64,000 bases of DNA, from positions 1 through 64,000 of the forward strand of contig JBOFJQ010000002.1 of assembly GCA_051656905.1 (NCBI GenBank). Direction: 5' to 3'. The stretch is from JAGNZR01 sp051656905. Lineage in GTDB: Bacteria; Fusobacteriota; Fusobacteriia; Fusobacteriales; Fusobacteriaceae. Below are positions 18,751-27,866 of this stretch, piece after piece. Numbering within the stretch: the stretch's first letter is position 1; every line of letters begins with the position of its first letter. The notes under the pieces were generated by a model. The model was given only the letters and a program-made list of their open reading frames with translations. It was not told the DNA's origin and did no database searches. The position numbers were made by a program, and so were the translations under genes.

Positions 18751-20733
18751 TTAAAAATCTAGCATTATTAATTTTAATTTATTCATCTCATCTCTTTGTT
18801 TTATTGCATCTTCGAAATTAAGTTCTTCTGCTAATTTTTCTATTTTTTTCTTTAATCTTTCTATCTCTTTCTCTATCTCTTTTTTTGATTCATATTTTTT
18901 ACCTTTTTTATTTTCAATAGAAATATCAGGAATTCCATAATCTAAATTAAGTAATTCCTCTCCAAGCTCTCTTATAATACTCTTAGGATCTATACCATTA
19001 TATTCATTATATTCTCTTTGTTTTTTACGTCTTCTATCTGTTTCTTCTATTGCTATTCTCATGGAATCAGTTACAATATCTCCATAAAGTATAACTCTTC
19101 CTTCTACATTTCTGGCTGCTCTTCCTATTGTTTGGATAAGAGATCTCTTACTTCTTAAAAAACCTTCTTTATCTGCTTCTAGTATAGCAACTAATCCTAC
19201 CTCTGGAATATCTAACCCCTCTCTTAAAAGGTTTATTCCTACCAATACATCAAACTCACCTTTTCTTAAAGAACGAATTATACTAACCCTTTCAATCGTA
19301 TCAATTTCCGAGTGCATGTATCTTACTTTTACTCCTAAATTTGCATAATATTCAGTTAGCTCTTCCGCCATTTTTTTAGTAAGTGTTGTAACTAAAATTT
19401 TATTCTTTTTCTCTATCTCAATATATATCTCTTGCAACAAATCATCTACTTGATTTTTACTTTTCTTTATCTCAATTTCAGGATCGACAATTCCCGTTGG
19501 TCTTATAAGTTGATCTGCTATATTTCCTTTAGAGTTTTCAATCTCAAAATCCCCTGGAGTTGCTGATACAAAAATAGTTTGATTAGTTAGCATTCTAAAC
19601 TCTTCAAACCTTAAAGGTCTATTATCCAAAGCTGATTTTAATCTAAAACCATTATCTACTAAATTAGTTTTTCTTGCTCTATCTCCATTATACATCCCTC
19701 TTATTTGTGGAATAGTAACATGAGACTCATCTATATATACTATAAAATCCTCTGGAAAATAATCTAATAAAGTTTCAGGAGTTGAACCTGGTGGTCTTCC
19801 TGTTAAATATCTAGAATAATTCTCTATCCCTTTACAATGACCTATCTCTCTTATCATCTCTATGTCATACTGAGTTCTCTGTTTTAATCTTTGAGCTTCT
19901 AAAAGTTTTCCTTTCTCTTCAAACTCTTTTACTTCTTGAATCATATCATTTTTAACTTCATCTGCAACTCTATCTAAAGAGTCTTCAGCCGTTAAATAGT
20001 GTGTAGCAGGATAGATAATTACTCTCTCTAATTTCTTATTTATCTTTTGACCTGTTAAAGTATTTATTTCTGAAATAGATTCTAAATCATCATCAAAAAA
20101 TTCCATTCTATATGCAGTTTCCATATACGATGGATAAATATCTATTACATCTCCCTTTATTCTAAAACGTCCTCTTTGAAAATCTATATCATTTCTTTCA
20201 TACCTTATATTAATAAGTTTTTCTATAATTTTTTTTCTTGATATTCCAGTTTTTAAATCAATAGGTATTGTATTATTTCTATAAATCTCAGGTGATCCCA
20301 ATCCATAAATTGCAGATACAGATGCAACTATTATTACATCTCTTCTGTGAATAAGGGCTGCTGTAGCAGCATTTCTTAATTTATCTATCTCTTCATTTAT
20401 AGCTGAGTCTTTTTCTATATAAGTATCTGTTGAGGGGATATATGCTTCTGGTTGATAGTAATCATAATATGAAACAAAATACTCTACTGCATTTTCAGGA
20501 AAGAAATTCTTATACTCTTGATATAACTGAGCTGCAAGAGTTTTATTAGGAGCTAGAATTAAAGCTGGTCTCCCTGTTTTTTCGATTACATTTGCCACTG
20601 TAAAAGTTTTTCCAGATCCAGTTACTCCTAATAAAGTCTGATCTCTTACTCCTTTTTCTATATTTGACAACAATTTTTTTATCGCTTCTGGTTGATCTCC
20701 AGTTGGTTTATATTTCGATTTTAACTTAAACAT
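18751..20733 (-). CDS. uvrB: Excinuclease ABC subunit B
   Basis: DNA-damage recognition helicase of nucleotide excision repair. 660 aa, normal. P-loop GVTGSGKTFTVANVI, damage-binding beta-hairpin YYDYYQPEAYIPSTDTYIEKD, DESHVTIPQ, helicase motifs GINLLREGLDIPEV and QTIGRAARN, and a C-terminal UVR domain (about 620-655, LNFEDAIKQRDEM) that contacts UvrC. SD GAGGAG before ATG 20733. First gene of the minus-strand DNA-maintenance run; a strong terminator just upstream separates it from the methyltransferase gene. Confidence 0.98.
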   Translation of the reverse strand: MFKLKSKYKPTGDQPEAIKKLLSNIEKGVRDQTLLGVTGSGKTFTVANVIEKTGRPALILAPNKTLAAQLYQEYKNFFPENAVEYFVSYYDYYQPEAYIPSTDTYIEKDSAINEEIDKLRNAATAALIHRRDVIIVASVSAIYGLGSPEIYRNNTIPIDLKTGISRKKIIEKLINIRYERNDIDFQRGRFRIKGDVIDIYPSYMETAYRMEFFDDDLESISEINTLTGQKINKKLERVIIYPATHYLTAEDSLDRVADEVKNDMIQEVKEFEEKGKLLEAQRLKQRTQYDIEMIREIGHCKGIENYSRYLTGRPPGSTPETLLDYFPEDFIVYIDESHVTIPQIRGMYNGDRARKTNLVDNGFRLKSALDNRPLRFEEFRMLTNQTIFVSATPGDFEIENSKGNIADQLIRPTGIVDPEIEIKKSKNQVDDLLQEIYIEIEKKNKILVTTLTKKMAEELTEYYANLGVKVRYMHSEIDTIERVSIIRSLRKGEFDVLVGINLLREGLDIPEVGLVAILEADKEGFLRSKRSLIQTIGRAARNVEGRVILYGDIVTDSMRIAIEETDRRRKKQREYNEYNGIDPKSIIRELGEELLNLDYGIPDISIENKKGKKYESKKEIEKEIERLKKKIEKLAEELNFEDAIKQRDEMNKLKLIMLDF

Positions 20734-20763
20734 ATTTCAACTCCTCAAAGCTCTTTCAAGATA

Positions 20764-20792
20764 AAAAAAGGGTGCTTCAATCACCCTTTTTT
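20764..20792 (-). terminator. Intrinsic terminator after the TrmN6-like gene
   Basis: AAAAAAGGGTG (20764-20774) and CACCCTTTTTT (20782-20792) form a perfect stem with a 7-nt loop and T-runs on either strand, 3 bp after the stop at 20796 and upstream of uvrB. Confidence 0.9.
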
Positions 20793-20795
20793 ACT

Positions 20796-21464
20796 CTAAA
20801 ATTCCGATATATACTTAGGTTCTTGAACTTCTAATATTTTCTTTATCCCTTTATTAGCTTTTATTAAAACTAAATTAGATTTTTCACCTTGTTTATGATA
20901 AACAAATTGAATTTTTTCTATATTAAAATCATACTTTGCAAGGGTTGTTATAATCTCTTGCAAACGATGTGTTCTGTGAACCATATAAAATTTTCCAATG
21001 GGTTTTAACAATCTTTTTGCATGTTTTACTAAGTCATCTAAATCTAAGGTAACTTCATGTCTTGATATTAATCTCCCTAAATTATCATTTTTCTTTTTTC
21101 CATCAACAACCATATATGGTGGATTCGAAAATACTACATCATAACTATTCCCAACATTATAATTTTTTACATCTATATTTATAGCTTCTATCATATCTGC
21201 ACAGTTATTCAGTGTGATATTTTTTTGTATTAATTGATACATTTTTTCTTGTAACTCTAAAGCTACAATTTTAGAGTTTTCAACTTTATCTTTAACTAGC
21301 AATAAAATTGGTATTATCCCTGTACCACTACCTATTTCTAAAGCTTTTTCTTTTTTTATTTTATCTATAAAATCAGCAAGTAAAACAGCATCTACAGAGA
21401 ATTTAAACTCCTCTTCATATTGATATATATTATATCCTTTTTCTAATTCTGTTATACTCTCCAC
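20796..21464 (-). CDS. trmN6: TrmN6-like SAM-dependent methyltransferase (tRNA1Val adenine-37 N6)
   Basis: 222 aa. Class I methyltransferase fold with ALEIGSGTGIIPILL (SAM site) and the N6-adenine motif FSNPPYMV; SRHEVTLDLDDLVKHAKRLLKP and HRTHRLQEII match the COG4123/YfiC family, whose E. coli member methylates A37 of tRNA1Val. The precise substrate here is inferred. Four bp from ricT on the same strand, so co-transcribed with it. Confidence 0.85.
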   Translation of the reverse strand: MESITELEKGYNIYQYEEEFKFSVDAVLLADFIDKIKKEKALEIGSGTGIIPILLLVKDKVENSKIVALELQEKMYQLIQKNITLNNCADMIEAINIDVKNYNVGNSYDVVFSNPPYMVVDGKKKNDNLGRLISRHEVTLDLDDLVKHAKRLLKPIGKFYMVHRTHRLQEIITTLAKYDFNIEKIQFVYHKQGEKSNLVLIKANKGIKKILEVQEPKYISEF

Positions 21465-21468
21465 TAAT

Positions 21469-22470
21469 TTACTCCTTCTCTAAACTTTTAAGCTTTTTCT
21501 CATCTTCACTTGAAATACTCTTTAATTTAGAAGCTTCTTTTTTATTAAATTGCACATCTTTCACATTAAATTTCAATATACCTTTACCATGAGTATCAAC
21601 ATATAAGAATCCATTTAGAGGACTTATTCCTAAAACTTTTCCCTCTCCAAATTCTGTTTTAACAATTTGATTTACCGCAGGGAAGTTTCTTAAAGCTTCT
21701 TCATATTGATGATATTCATAATTTAAACAACAAAGTAATCTTCCACATACTCCAGATATTTTTGTAGGATTAATTACTAAACCTTGATCTCTTGCCATTT
21801 TTATAGAAACCGAATCAAATTTATTAATAAAAGTTCTACAACAAAGCTCTTTCCCACAAATTCCTATGCTTCCTAATATTCTAGCTTCATCTCTAACACC
21901 TATCTGTCTTAACTCTATTCTAACTTTAAAAATATTTGCTAAATCTTTTACTAAATCTCTAAAGTCTATTCTTCCTTCTGCTGTAAAGTAGAAAATTAGT
22001 TTTGTTTTATCAAAAGTATACTCTACAGATACTAATTTCATTGGTAATTTGTGTTCTAGTATTTTATCTTTACAAATTTTATTAGCTTTTTTTGATTCCT
22101 CTTTAAGTTTTTCATACTCTGTAACTTCTTCAGGACCAGCTTTTTTTAATACTGGTTTTAAAGGTAAAACTAAAAGTCTCTCTTCTAACTCCATAGGTTC
22201 ACTATAAGCAATCCCAATCTCTTTTCCTCTTATAGTATCAACTAATACTTTGTCACCTTTTTTATAGTTTATTCCATCAACAACTTCAAAGTAATATCTT
22301 TTTTTAGTTACTTCAAACATAACTCCTAGCACTGTGTATTTTTTATTTGTTTCCTCTTTAACTTCTTGTGATTCAGCATTTATATTCTCTACACTCTCTA
22401 TTTTTTCTACATTTTCTGTTTTTTCTATTTTTTTTATATTTTCTATATTATCAATTTGATTGTTTTCCAT
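21469..22470 (-). CDS. ricT: PSP1-domain protein RicT (YaaT)
   Basis: 333 aa. In Bacillus the RicT protein works with RicA and RicF in an iron-sulfur complex that promotes RNase Y-dependent mRNA processing. The N-terminal about 40 residues are low-complexity Glu/Lys/Asn (ENIKKIEKTENVEKIESV). The PSP1 core has GVRDEARILGSIGICGKELCC and ISGVCGRLLCCLNYEYHQY, whose Cys residues are the cluster candidates. Between trmN6-like and radC in one minus-strand unit. Confidence 0.9.
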   Translation of the reverse strand: MENNQIDNIENIKKIEKTENVEKIESVENINAESQEVKEETNKKYTVLGVMFEVTKKRYYFEVVDGINYKKGDKVLVDTIRGKEIGIAYSEPMELEERLLVLPLKPVLKKAGPEEVTEYEKLKEESKKANKICKDKILEHKLPMKLVSVEYTFDKTKLIFYFTAEGRIDFRDLVKDLANIFKVRIELRQIGVRDEARILGSIGICGKELCCRTFINKFDSVSIKMARDQGLVINPTKISGVCGRLLCCLNYEYHQYEEALRNFPAVNQIVKTEFGEGKVLGISPLNGFLYVDTHGKGILKFNVKDVQFNKKEASKLKSISSEDEKKLKSLEKE

Positions 22471-22485
22471 TTTATTCCTCCAAAT

Positions 22486-23310
22486 TTATTCAAGAAGCCC
22501 CTCTTCTAAAAAACTAAAATATGACTCTTTTGTTACTATTATATGATCTATTAATCTTATATCAAGCATTCCTAATGTAGATTTTAAAGTTTGAGTTAAC
22601 TCAATATCGCTTCTTGAAGGTCTATAGTTTCCACTAGGATGGTTATGAGAAATAATTACGGATTTAGCCTTATAATCTATACTTTTTTCAACTATATTTT
22701 TATATCCATTCTCTTCATCAACAACATCTTCTAATGTTAATTTTTTCCCCTTTATTTTTCCTTTGTTATCTTTCATTTTTTCTTTGTTATCTTTTTCTCT
22801 TACACCCATTATTTTAACCGCTATTTCTCTGGGATATATAGCACTTCTGTCTATAGTTCCTTTAAATAAAGCTTCACTTTTTAGCTCTTTTTCATTTATG
22901 AGATGGTTAGCAGAATCTAAATATAAAACAAAGAAATTTTCTCTATCATCAAATCCAATTTCATTTTTTAAATAACCTATAAGATCATTTTTATTTTCTA
23001 TAGAAATCTTTTCTAACTTATAATGTATCTTAAAGAGTTCTTTGTTTAAGTCACTTATGTACTTTAAAAACAATGCTGATCTCTCTCCAATTCCATCTAC
23101 ACTTTTTAATTGTTCTACACTAGCTTTTAAAACACCTTCAATTGTTTTAAATCTACTTATTAACTCTTTTGCTATGGGTTTTACATCTTTTTGTGGAATT
23201 AGAAATGTTAACAAAAACTCAAGTTTTTCATACGGATGATAAAAGGCTTCAATCCCTTGATTTAAAAATTTCTCTCTTAATCTCTCGCGATGCCCGTTTT
23301 TCTCATCCAT
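22486..23310 (-). CDS. radC: RadC-family JAB1/MPN metalloprotease-fold protein with expanded loop
   Basis: 274 aa. N-terminal helix-hairpin-helix (SVDGIGERSALFLKYI) and C-terminal MPN domain with the metal motif ISHNHPSGNYRPSRSD and a following conserved Asp. Role in DNA repair is disputed; biochemical function unknown. Between YPREIAVKIM and the HNHPSG motif there is a charged insertion of about 40 residues (KDNKEKMKDNKGKIKGKK) that includes a tandem 21-bp duplication, so this copy is longer than a typical RadC (about 225 aa). Confidence 0.9.
   Translation of the reverse strand: MDEKNGHRERLREKFLNQGIEAFYHPYEKLEFLLTFLIPQKDVKPIAKELISRFKTIEGVLKASVEQLKSVDGIGERSALFLKYISDLNKELFKIHYKLEKISIENKNDLIGYLKNEIGFDDRENFFVLYLDSANHLINEKELKSEALFKGTIDRSAIYPREIAVKIMGVREKDNKEKMKDNKGKIKGKKLTLEDVVDEENGYKNIVEKSIDYKAKSVIISHNHPSGNYRPSRSDIELTQTLKSTLGMLDIRLIDHIIVTKESYFSFLEEGLLE
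22761..22794 (-). repeat. In-frame 21-bp tandem duplication inside radC
   Basis: CTTTGTTATCTTT occurs at 22761-22773 and again at 22782-22794, exactly 21 bp apart with similar flanks. It encodes the repeated KDNK(E/G)K peptide in the RadC loop. Confidence 0.85.
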
Positions 23311-23334
23311 AATAAAACCTCCTAAACTACTCCT

Positions 23335-24387
23335 CTACAGAATAATTTTATATACATCATCTTTTGTTTTCATTGTCCTCATTATTTCCATAGCACATCT
23401 TGCCATTGGATGTGCAAATACTGCTCCAGTACCTTCTCCTAATCTCATTCCCATTTGAAGAGGTGCTTCTAATCCTAATTCATCAAAAACTATTTTCATT
23501 CCTGGTTCTTCACTCATGTGAGTACCTATTATATAATCTTTAATTTTGGGATTCATTTTCACTGCAACAAGAGCTGCAACTGAAGATATAAATCCATCTA
23601 TTAACATAGGTTTTTTATATTTTGCTGCTCCAATATACATTCCTATCATGCAAGCTATATCGTATCCTCCAACTAAAGAGACAATTTCTACAGGTGTTTT
23701 ATCGAATGTATTATATTTTTCACAACACTCTTTTATTATTCTTTTTTTCTTTTCTAATCCCTTATCTGTAAGTCCACCACCACGTCCTACAATTTCATCT
23801 ATATCTCCTTTCATCAAAGAATATAAAATTGCTGAACTTGTTGTGGTATTTCCTATCCCCATTTCTCCATTAGAAAAAATATTGTATTTATCTTTATTTT
23901 CTTTTATTATGTCTATTCCTACAAAAATGGCTTTTAAAGTATTTTCTATTCCTAAAGCAGGTTCATAAACAAAATTTTTACTACCTCTAGCAACATTTTT
24001 ATTATATAAATTTGGATAGTCCCTTTTTATATCTTCTGCTATTCCTATATCCACAAGTTTTAAATCTACATTAAGATTCTTACATAAAATTCCTATTGCT
24101 GCTATTCCACTTAACATTGCTTCAGATACTATTCTTGTATACTCTATAGGGCAAGAAGATACCCCTTCCTCGATTATTCCATTATCTGCTGAAGCTACAA
24201 TATGAAGACTATTATCTATTTTATAGAATTCATCCCCTGTTATTCCAGCTATTTTTGTTGCTAATTTTTCTAAATAACCTAGACTCCCCTGTGGTTTCAT
24301 TCTAGAATTCAACCAATTTTCTGCTCTTTCCAAAGCTTTATAATCTATGTCATCAATCTCTTTTAAAACTACATTTAAATTGTCCAT
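23335..24387 (-). CDS. cobT: Nicotinate-nucleotide:dimethylbenzimidazole phosphoribosyltransferase
   Basis: Activates the lower ligand of cobalamin by moving phosphoribose from nicotinate mononucleotide to the base. 350 aa, normal. Signatures: MKPQGSLGYLEKLATKIAGI, NGEMGIGNTTTSSAI, GRGGGLTD and LRLGEGTGA-type C-terminus (MRLGEGTGAVFAHP). Last gene of the cobU-cobS-cobC-cobT run, starting immediately after the cobC stop. Lower-ligand choice cannot be read from sequence. Confidence 0.97.
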   Translation of the reverse strand: MDNLNVVLKEIDDIDYKALERAENWLNSRMKPQGSLGYLEKLATKIAGITGDEFYKIDNSLHIVASADNGIIEEGVSSCPIEYTRIVSEAMLSGIAAIGILCKNLNVDLKLVDIGIAEDIKRDYPNLYNKNVARGSKNFVYEPALGIENTLKAIFVGIDIIKENKDKYNIFSNGEMGIGNTTTSSAILYSLMKGDIDEIVGRGGGLTDKGLEKKKRIIKECCEKYNTFDKTPVEIVSLVGGYDIACMIGMYIGAAKYKKPMLIDGFISSVAALVAVKMNPKIKDYIIGTHMSEEPGMKIVFDELGLEAPLQMGMRLGEGTGAVFAHPMARCAMEIMRTMKTKDDVYKIIL

Positions 24388-24978
24388 TTATTCTCCCACA
24401 TTCAGACCTTCTAAAGATACAAATCCCTCTGAAAACTCCAATACTGCAATTCCGCCATTTTTAATTTTAAACTTCCAATATCCATTTAATCCACCAGTTA
24501 TATAATGGCTTAAAATTGTGCAAATCACTCCCCAATGAGTAACTAAAACTACATTTTCTGTCTCCAAATTCAAATTGCTATTTATAAATTCAATTACTCT
24601 TTCTTGCAACATTTTAGGACTTTCTCCTGTTTCAAAAGAATAGTCTTTCCAATTTTCTTTTGCATTTTTTTCTTCGTCAGGGTATTTTTCTAATATTTCT
24701 TCATAAGAATGCCCTTCAAATATACCAAAATTCAGCTCTTTTAACTGGTTAGAAACATTTAATTCTAACTCTTTATAATTAACTATTTCCCCTGTTAAAA
24801 ATGCTCTTTTTAAAGGACTCACATATATTTTATCGTATTCATATTTCTTTAATCTTTCTTTTGCTTTATTACTTTGAGAAATCCCCATTTCATTTAACTC
24901 TGGATCTTTCCAACCAAAAAAAAGTTTTTGTTTATTATACTCTGTTTCCCCATGTCTAATAAGAATTAATTTTCCCAT
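24388..24978 (-). CDS. cobC: Histidine phosphatase, probable alpha-ribazole phosphatase
   Basis: 196 aa, phosphoglycerate-mutase-like fold. LIRHGETEYNKQKLFFGW carries the phosphorylated His; SPLKRA, ELNFGIFEGHSYEEI and THWGV are the other active-site segments. CobC removes the phosphate from alpha-ribazole or cobalamin 5'-phosphate. The assignment rests on position between cobS and cobT; by sequence alone it could be any small acid phosphatase of the family. Confidence 0.88.
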   Translation of the reverse strand: MGKLILIRHGETEYNKQKLFFGWKDPELNEMGISQSNKAKERLKKYEYDKIYVSPLKRAFLTGEIVNYKELELNVSNQLKELNFGIFEGHSYEEILEKYPDEEKNAKENWKDYSFETGESPKMLQERVIEFINSNLNLETENVVLVTHWGVICTILSHYITGGLNGYWKFKIKNGGIAVLEFSEGFVSLEGLNVGE

Positions 24979-24994
24979 ATCCCTCTCACTTTTA

Positions 24995-25753
24995 TTACGC
25001 TATAAAATATATTAGGAATAGCGTTACTATTTGTGTTAATTCTAGTACTGCTCCTAAAGTATCCCCTGTTACTCCACCTATTTTTCTAGTCATAAGTCTT
25101 GCAAAATAATATCCTAATATTGCCATTATAGGAACTATAGAAACAATTGATATATTAAGCTTGAAATAATTTAAAACTCCATATGCATATGCTAAAGTTA
25201 TTATAAAACTTAAAATAAAACCTTTATAATCTGTTTGTTCTACAAAATCCTTTGCCATCCCACTTGTTCTAGCATAAGGCGCTGTAGCACAGTTAATAAC
25301 AGTGTTCATTCTTCCAATTACTGGATATAATAAAATAAAAGCTCCCATAGGTAAATCTTTTGTCTCTAGTTCTGATAAAAAAACTATATTCAATATAAAG
25401 TATAAAACTAAAACTATTACCCCGTTAGCTCCAACTCTTGAATCTTTCATTATCTCTAACATTCTTTGTTTACTTCTATAACTAAAAATTCCATCAAAGG
25501 TATCTGATAATCCATCTAAATGAAGCCCCCCTGTTAAAACAACATAAAGCACTACAATTATTGATGATAACACTAGTGATGAATTAATAAACATTGATAA
25601 AATTGTATGTGTTGTGTACATTATTAATCCTAATATTATTCCTACAAGTGGAAAAAATTTCATACTTTTCCCTACTCCATCCTCTGTAAAATTATTACTG
25701 TTTCCAATTGGTAATCTTGTTGTGAATTTAAAAAGTGCTATTAATCCTTTCAT
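24995..25753 (-). CDS. cobS: Adenosylcobinamide-GDP ribazoletransferase (cobalamin synthase)
   Basis: Integral membrane enzyme joining adenosylcobinamide-GDP to alpha-ribazole. 252 aa with about six hydrophobic segments and the family motif GGLHLDGLSDTFDGIFS plus MKDSRVGANGVI. LPIGNSN near the N-terminus is typical. The first in-frame ATG (25753) has no ribosome site directly before it; AGGAGG lies 38 nt upstream, separated by a perfect 9-bp hairpin (separate entry). Confidence 0.96.
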   Translation of the reverse strand: MKGLIALFKFTTRLPIGNSNNFTEDGVGKSMKFFPLVGIILGLIMYTTHTILSMFINSSLVLSSIIVVLYVVLTGGLHLDGLSDTFDGIFSYRSKQRMLEIMKDSRVGANGVIVLVLYFILNIVFLSELETKDLPMGAFILLYPVIGRMNTVINCATAPYARTSGMAKDFVEQTDYKGFILSFIITLAYAYGVLNYFKLNISIVSIVPIMAILGYYFARLMTRKIGGVTGDTLGAVLELTQIVTLFLIYFIA

Positions 25754-25762
25754 TGCATCTTT

Positions 25763-25797
25763 GTATACTATAAGCCTATTAAATAGTATACCCTCCT
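25763..25797 (-). promoter_or_regulatory. Ribosome site plus hairpin spacer before cobS
   Basis: AGGAGG (25792-25797, minus strand) is followed at once by GTATACTAT (25783-25791), an 11-nt loop, and ATAGTATAC (25763-25771); ATG 25753 comes 9 nt later. If the hairpin folds, the effective SD-to-ATG spacing is 9 nt, which is ideal; unfolded it is 38 nt. There is no ATG, GTG or TTG in frame between. Confidence 0.65.
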
Positions 25798-25801
25798 TTT
25801 A

Positions 25802-26371
25802 TTATTTTAGTTTTACTTTTATTCCTGAGACAACTAAGTATGCTTCCGCTGCTTCTTTTCCCATAATTTGGTTCATTCTTCCTGCAATATCTCTATAGAA
25901 TCTTCCAAGAGGATATTCTGGAACCAATCCCATTCCTACCTCATTAGAAACTACTACTAGAATATTCTCTGTTTTTGATATATAATTTAAGACTTTCATA
26001 ACTTCTTTTTTTATCTCTTTTTCAATTTCATTTACTCTGTCTTGAGTTACATTATCCCAATCTATATCTTTTGTATCAAACATTAAATTATTAACCATAT
26101 AAGTCAAACAATCCAACAAAATAACATATTTTTCGTTTGAACAAATATTTTTTTCTAACTCTAAATCTAAATCCTTATAGGCTTCTATTGTAAGCCAATT
26201 TGGTCCCCTTTGTTCTCTATGCTTTTTCACCCTATCTTGCATTTCTGAATCAAAAGGTATTGATGTAGCTAAATATACTTTTTTGTATTGACTATACTCC
26301 CCTACAATATTTTCAGCTAAAAGACTTTTTCCGCTTCTTGCTCCTCCTGTTACGTAGATTAATTTTCCCAT
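25802..26371 (-). CDS. cobU: Adenosylcobinamide kinase / adenosylcobinamide-phosphate guanylyltransferase
   Basis: Bifunctional enzyme that phosphorylates adenosylcobinamide and adds GMP, giving the CobS substrate. 189 aa. P-loop ITGGARSGKS-type motif (YVTGGARSGKSLLAEN), HREQRGPNW (guanylylated His region), DCLTYMVNN and VVSNEVGMGLVPEYPLGRFYRD, the family signature. First gene of the run; SD GGAGC before ATG 26371. Confidence 0.97.
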   Translation of the reverse strand: MGKLIYVTGGARSGKSLLAENIVGEYSQYKKVYLATSIPFDSEMQDRVKKHREQRGPNWLTIEAYKDLDLELEKNICSNEKYVILLDCLTYMVNNLMFDTKDIDWDNVTQDRVNEIEKEIKKEVMKVLNYISKTENILVVVSNEVGMGLVPEYPLGRFYRDIAGRMNQIMGKEAAEAYLVVSGIKVKLK

Positions 26372-26415
26372 TTTTAAGCTCCTATCCTAAACTTTTAGTC
26401 GTATATTACTGCCTA

Positions 26416-26446
26416 ATTATAACATATTTTTCTATAAAATAATCAA
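26416..26446 (-). promoter_or_regulatory. Possible promoter of the cobUSCT run
   Basis: Minus strand TATAAT at 26416-26421 with TTGATT at 26441-26446 (19-nt spacer, longer than ideal), about 45 nt before cobU. No cobalamin riboswitch fits the short gap. Confidence 0.35.
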
Positions 26447-26509
26447 TATTATAATATTTTTAATTCCCTCTTTATAGAAAATTTGAAATATAAATAGCTA
26501 TAAATATAA

Positions 26510-26540
26510 AAGGTATCATTAGTTTAGCTAATGATACCTT
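26510..26540 (-). terminator. Terminator of hpf
   Basis: AAGGTATCATTAG (26510-26522) is exactly complementary to 26528-26540, loop of 5 nt, about 10 bp after the hpf stop, followed on the minus strand by an A/T-rich tract. Confidence 0.8.
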
Positions 26541-26549
26541 AAAATCAAT

Positions 26550-27098
26550 CTATTTTCTCTTCATTGGCTCTATATGCCCATAATCTCTATTCTCTCTTAG
26601 ATAAACTACATTCATATCACCAGTTTCTGAGTTTATAAAAGTATAAAATTGTCTTTGTAAACACTCTAATTGTAATATTGCTTCTTCTAAACTCATAGGT
26701 CTCTCATCTAAAGTTGTATTAACAACTGATCTTTCAGCCTCTTTCTCAACCATTTTAGTTTCAGCATTATATTTAAAACTTTTGAAATGACCAGTTTGAG
26801 CATCATCTCTTCTTTTTTCTTTTGCTTTCTTTAATTGAATCTCTACTATATCAGATACTTCATCTATAGCTGCATATAAATCAGTGTCTATTGAACTTGA
26901 TTTTAATGTTAATCCACTTATATATATTTTTACATCCACTGAATGTGAATTTCCAGTTTTTAATTTAGCTGCTGCTAACGTTACATCTATCTCCATTATT
27001 TTATCAAAGTACTTACTAGCTCTTCCTATTTTCTCTTCAACATAACTTCTAATTGCAGGTGTTACCACTAAATGCTTTCCATGAATTACCATTTTCAT
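26550..27098 (-). CDS. hpf: Long-form ribosome hibernation promoting factor
   Basis: Binds the 30S decoding region and, in the long form, dimerises 70S ribosomes into inactive 100S particles. ATG 27098 is preferred over GTG 27107 because GGGAGT sits 8 nt upstream of the ATG. 182 aa: N-terminal S30AE domain (about 1-100, MVIHGKHLVVTPAIRSYVEEK) and C-terminal dimerisation domain (about 125-180, FKMKP-like ERPMSLEEAILQLE...VVYLRENRDYGHIEP). Confidence 0.95.
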   Translation of the reverse strand: MKMVIHGKHLVVTPAIRSYVEEKIGRASKYFDKIMEIDVTLAAAKLKTGNSHSVDVKIYISGLTLKSSSIDTDLYAAIDEVSDIVEIQLKKAKEKRRDDAQTGHFKSFKYNAETKMVEKEAERSVVNTTLDERPMSLEEAILQLECLQRQFYTFINSETGDMNVVYLRENRDYGHIEPMKRK

Positions 27099-27155
27099 AA
27101 TTACCACTCCCGTAAACTTTCTGTTATACCTATTGTTGCTTTGTAATTATATATT

Positions 27156-27866
27156 CTAGTCTATCTCCAGTTTTCCTTTTTTTAAAATTAAAATTTTTGA
27201 AGTTATATTTGCTAACTCTTTAGAGTGAGTCACAACTATTATAGTTTGGTTTAACTCTTTGTTTATTTTTCTCAATAAACTATGGATCATTTCACTTGTT
27301 TCTTCATCTAAATTACCTGTTGGTTCATCAGCTAAAATAATTTTAGGAGAGTTTATTAATGCTCTTGCAATTGCAACTCTTTGTTTCTCTCCACCAGAAA
27401 GTTGAGTAGGTTTATGTTTTATTCTATCCTCTAGACCTACTACTCTTAAAAGCTCTTTAGCCCTAGCTTCTATAGCTTTTTTAGGCTCTGTATTATTTAT
27501 AAGTGCAGGTAACATTACATTTTCTAAAGCTGTAAATTCATGTAAAAGATAATGAAATTGAAATACAAACCCTAAGTTTTTATTTTTTAACAGATCTTTT
27601 TCTGAATCTTTCGCTTTAGTTATGTCTAATCCATCAATATAAAGTTTTCCTGTGTCAGGTCTATCTAAAAGTCCAATTAAATTAAGAAGAGTTGATTTTC
27701 CACTTCCTGATTTTCCTATTATAGATATAAACTCCCCTCTTCTAACTTCTAAATCTAAATCTTTCAATATATGTAAAGTTTCATTTTCTCCAATATAGTT
27801 TTTATTTATTTTGTCCATCTTTAAAACTATATTATTTATATCTTTTTCCATATCTATATTATTCAT
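27156..27866 (-). CDS. lolD: Lipoprotein release ABC transporter ATP-binding protein LolD
   Basis: ATPase of the LolCDE-type machine that extracts lipoproteins from the inner membrane for delivery to the outer membrane. 236 aa. Walker A GKSGSGKST, LolD-specific FQFHYLLHEFTALENVMLP, signature LSGGEKQR, Walker B ILADEPTGNLD, and H-loop VTHS. Overlaps the permease gene by 8 bp, showing coupling. Could also serve a MacB-like exporter, but the pairing with a LolC/E permease supports LolD. Confidence 0.92.
   Translation of the reverse strand: MNNIDMEKDINNIVLKMDKINKNYIGENETLHILKDLDLEVRRGEFISIIGKSGSGKSTLLNLIGLLDRPDTGKLYIDGLDITKAKDSEKDLLKNKNLGFVFQFHYLLHEFTALENVMLPALINNTEPKKAIEARAKELLRVVGLEDRIKHKPTQLSGGEKQRVAIARALINSPKIILADEPTGNLDEETSEMIHSLLRKINKELNQTIIVVTHSKELANITSKILILKKGKLEID

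Noticed and set aside
26372..26549. Cobalamin riboswitch before cobU
   Set aside because: The gap is under 180 nt, part of it is the hpf terminator, and no B12-box-like conserved core was seen.
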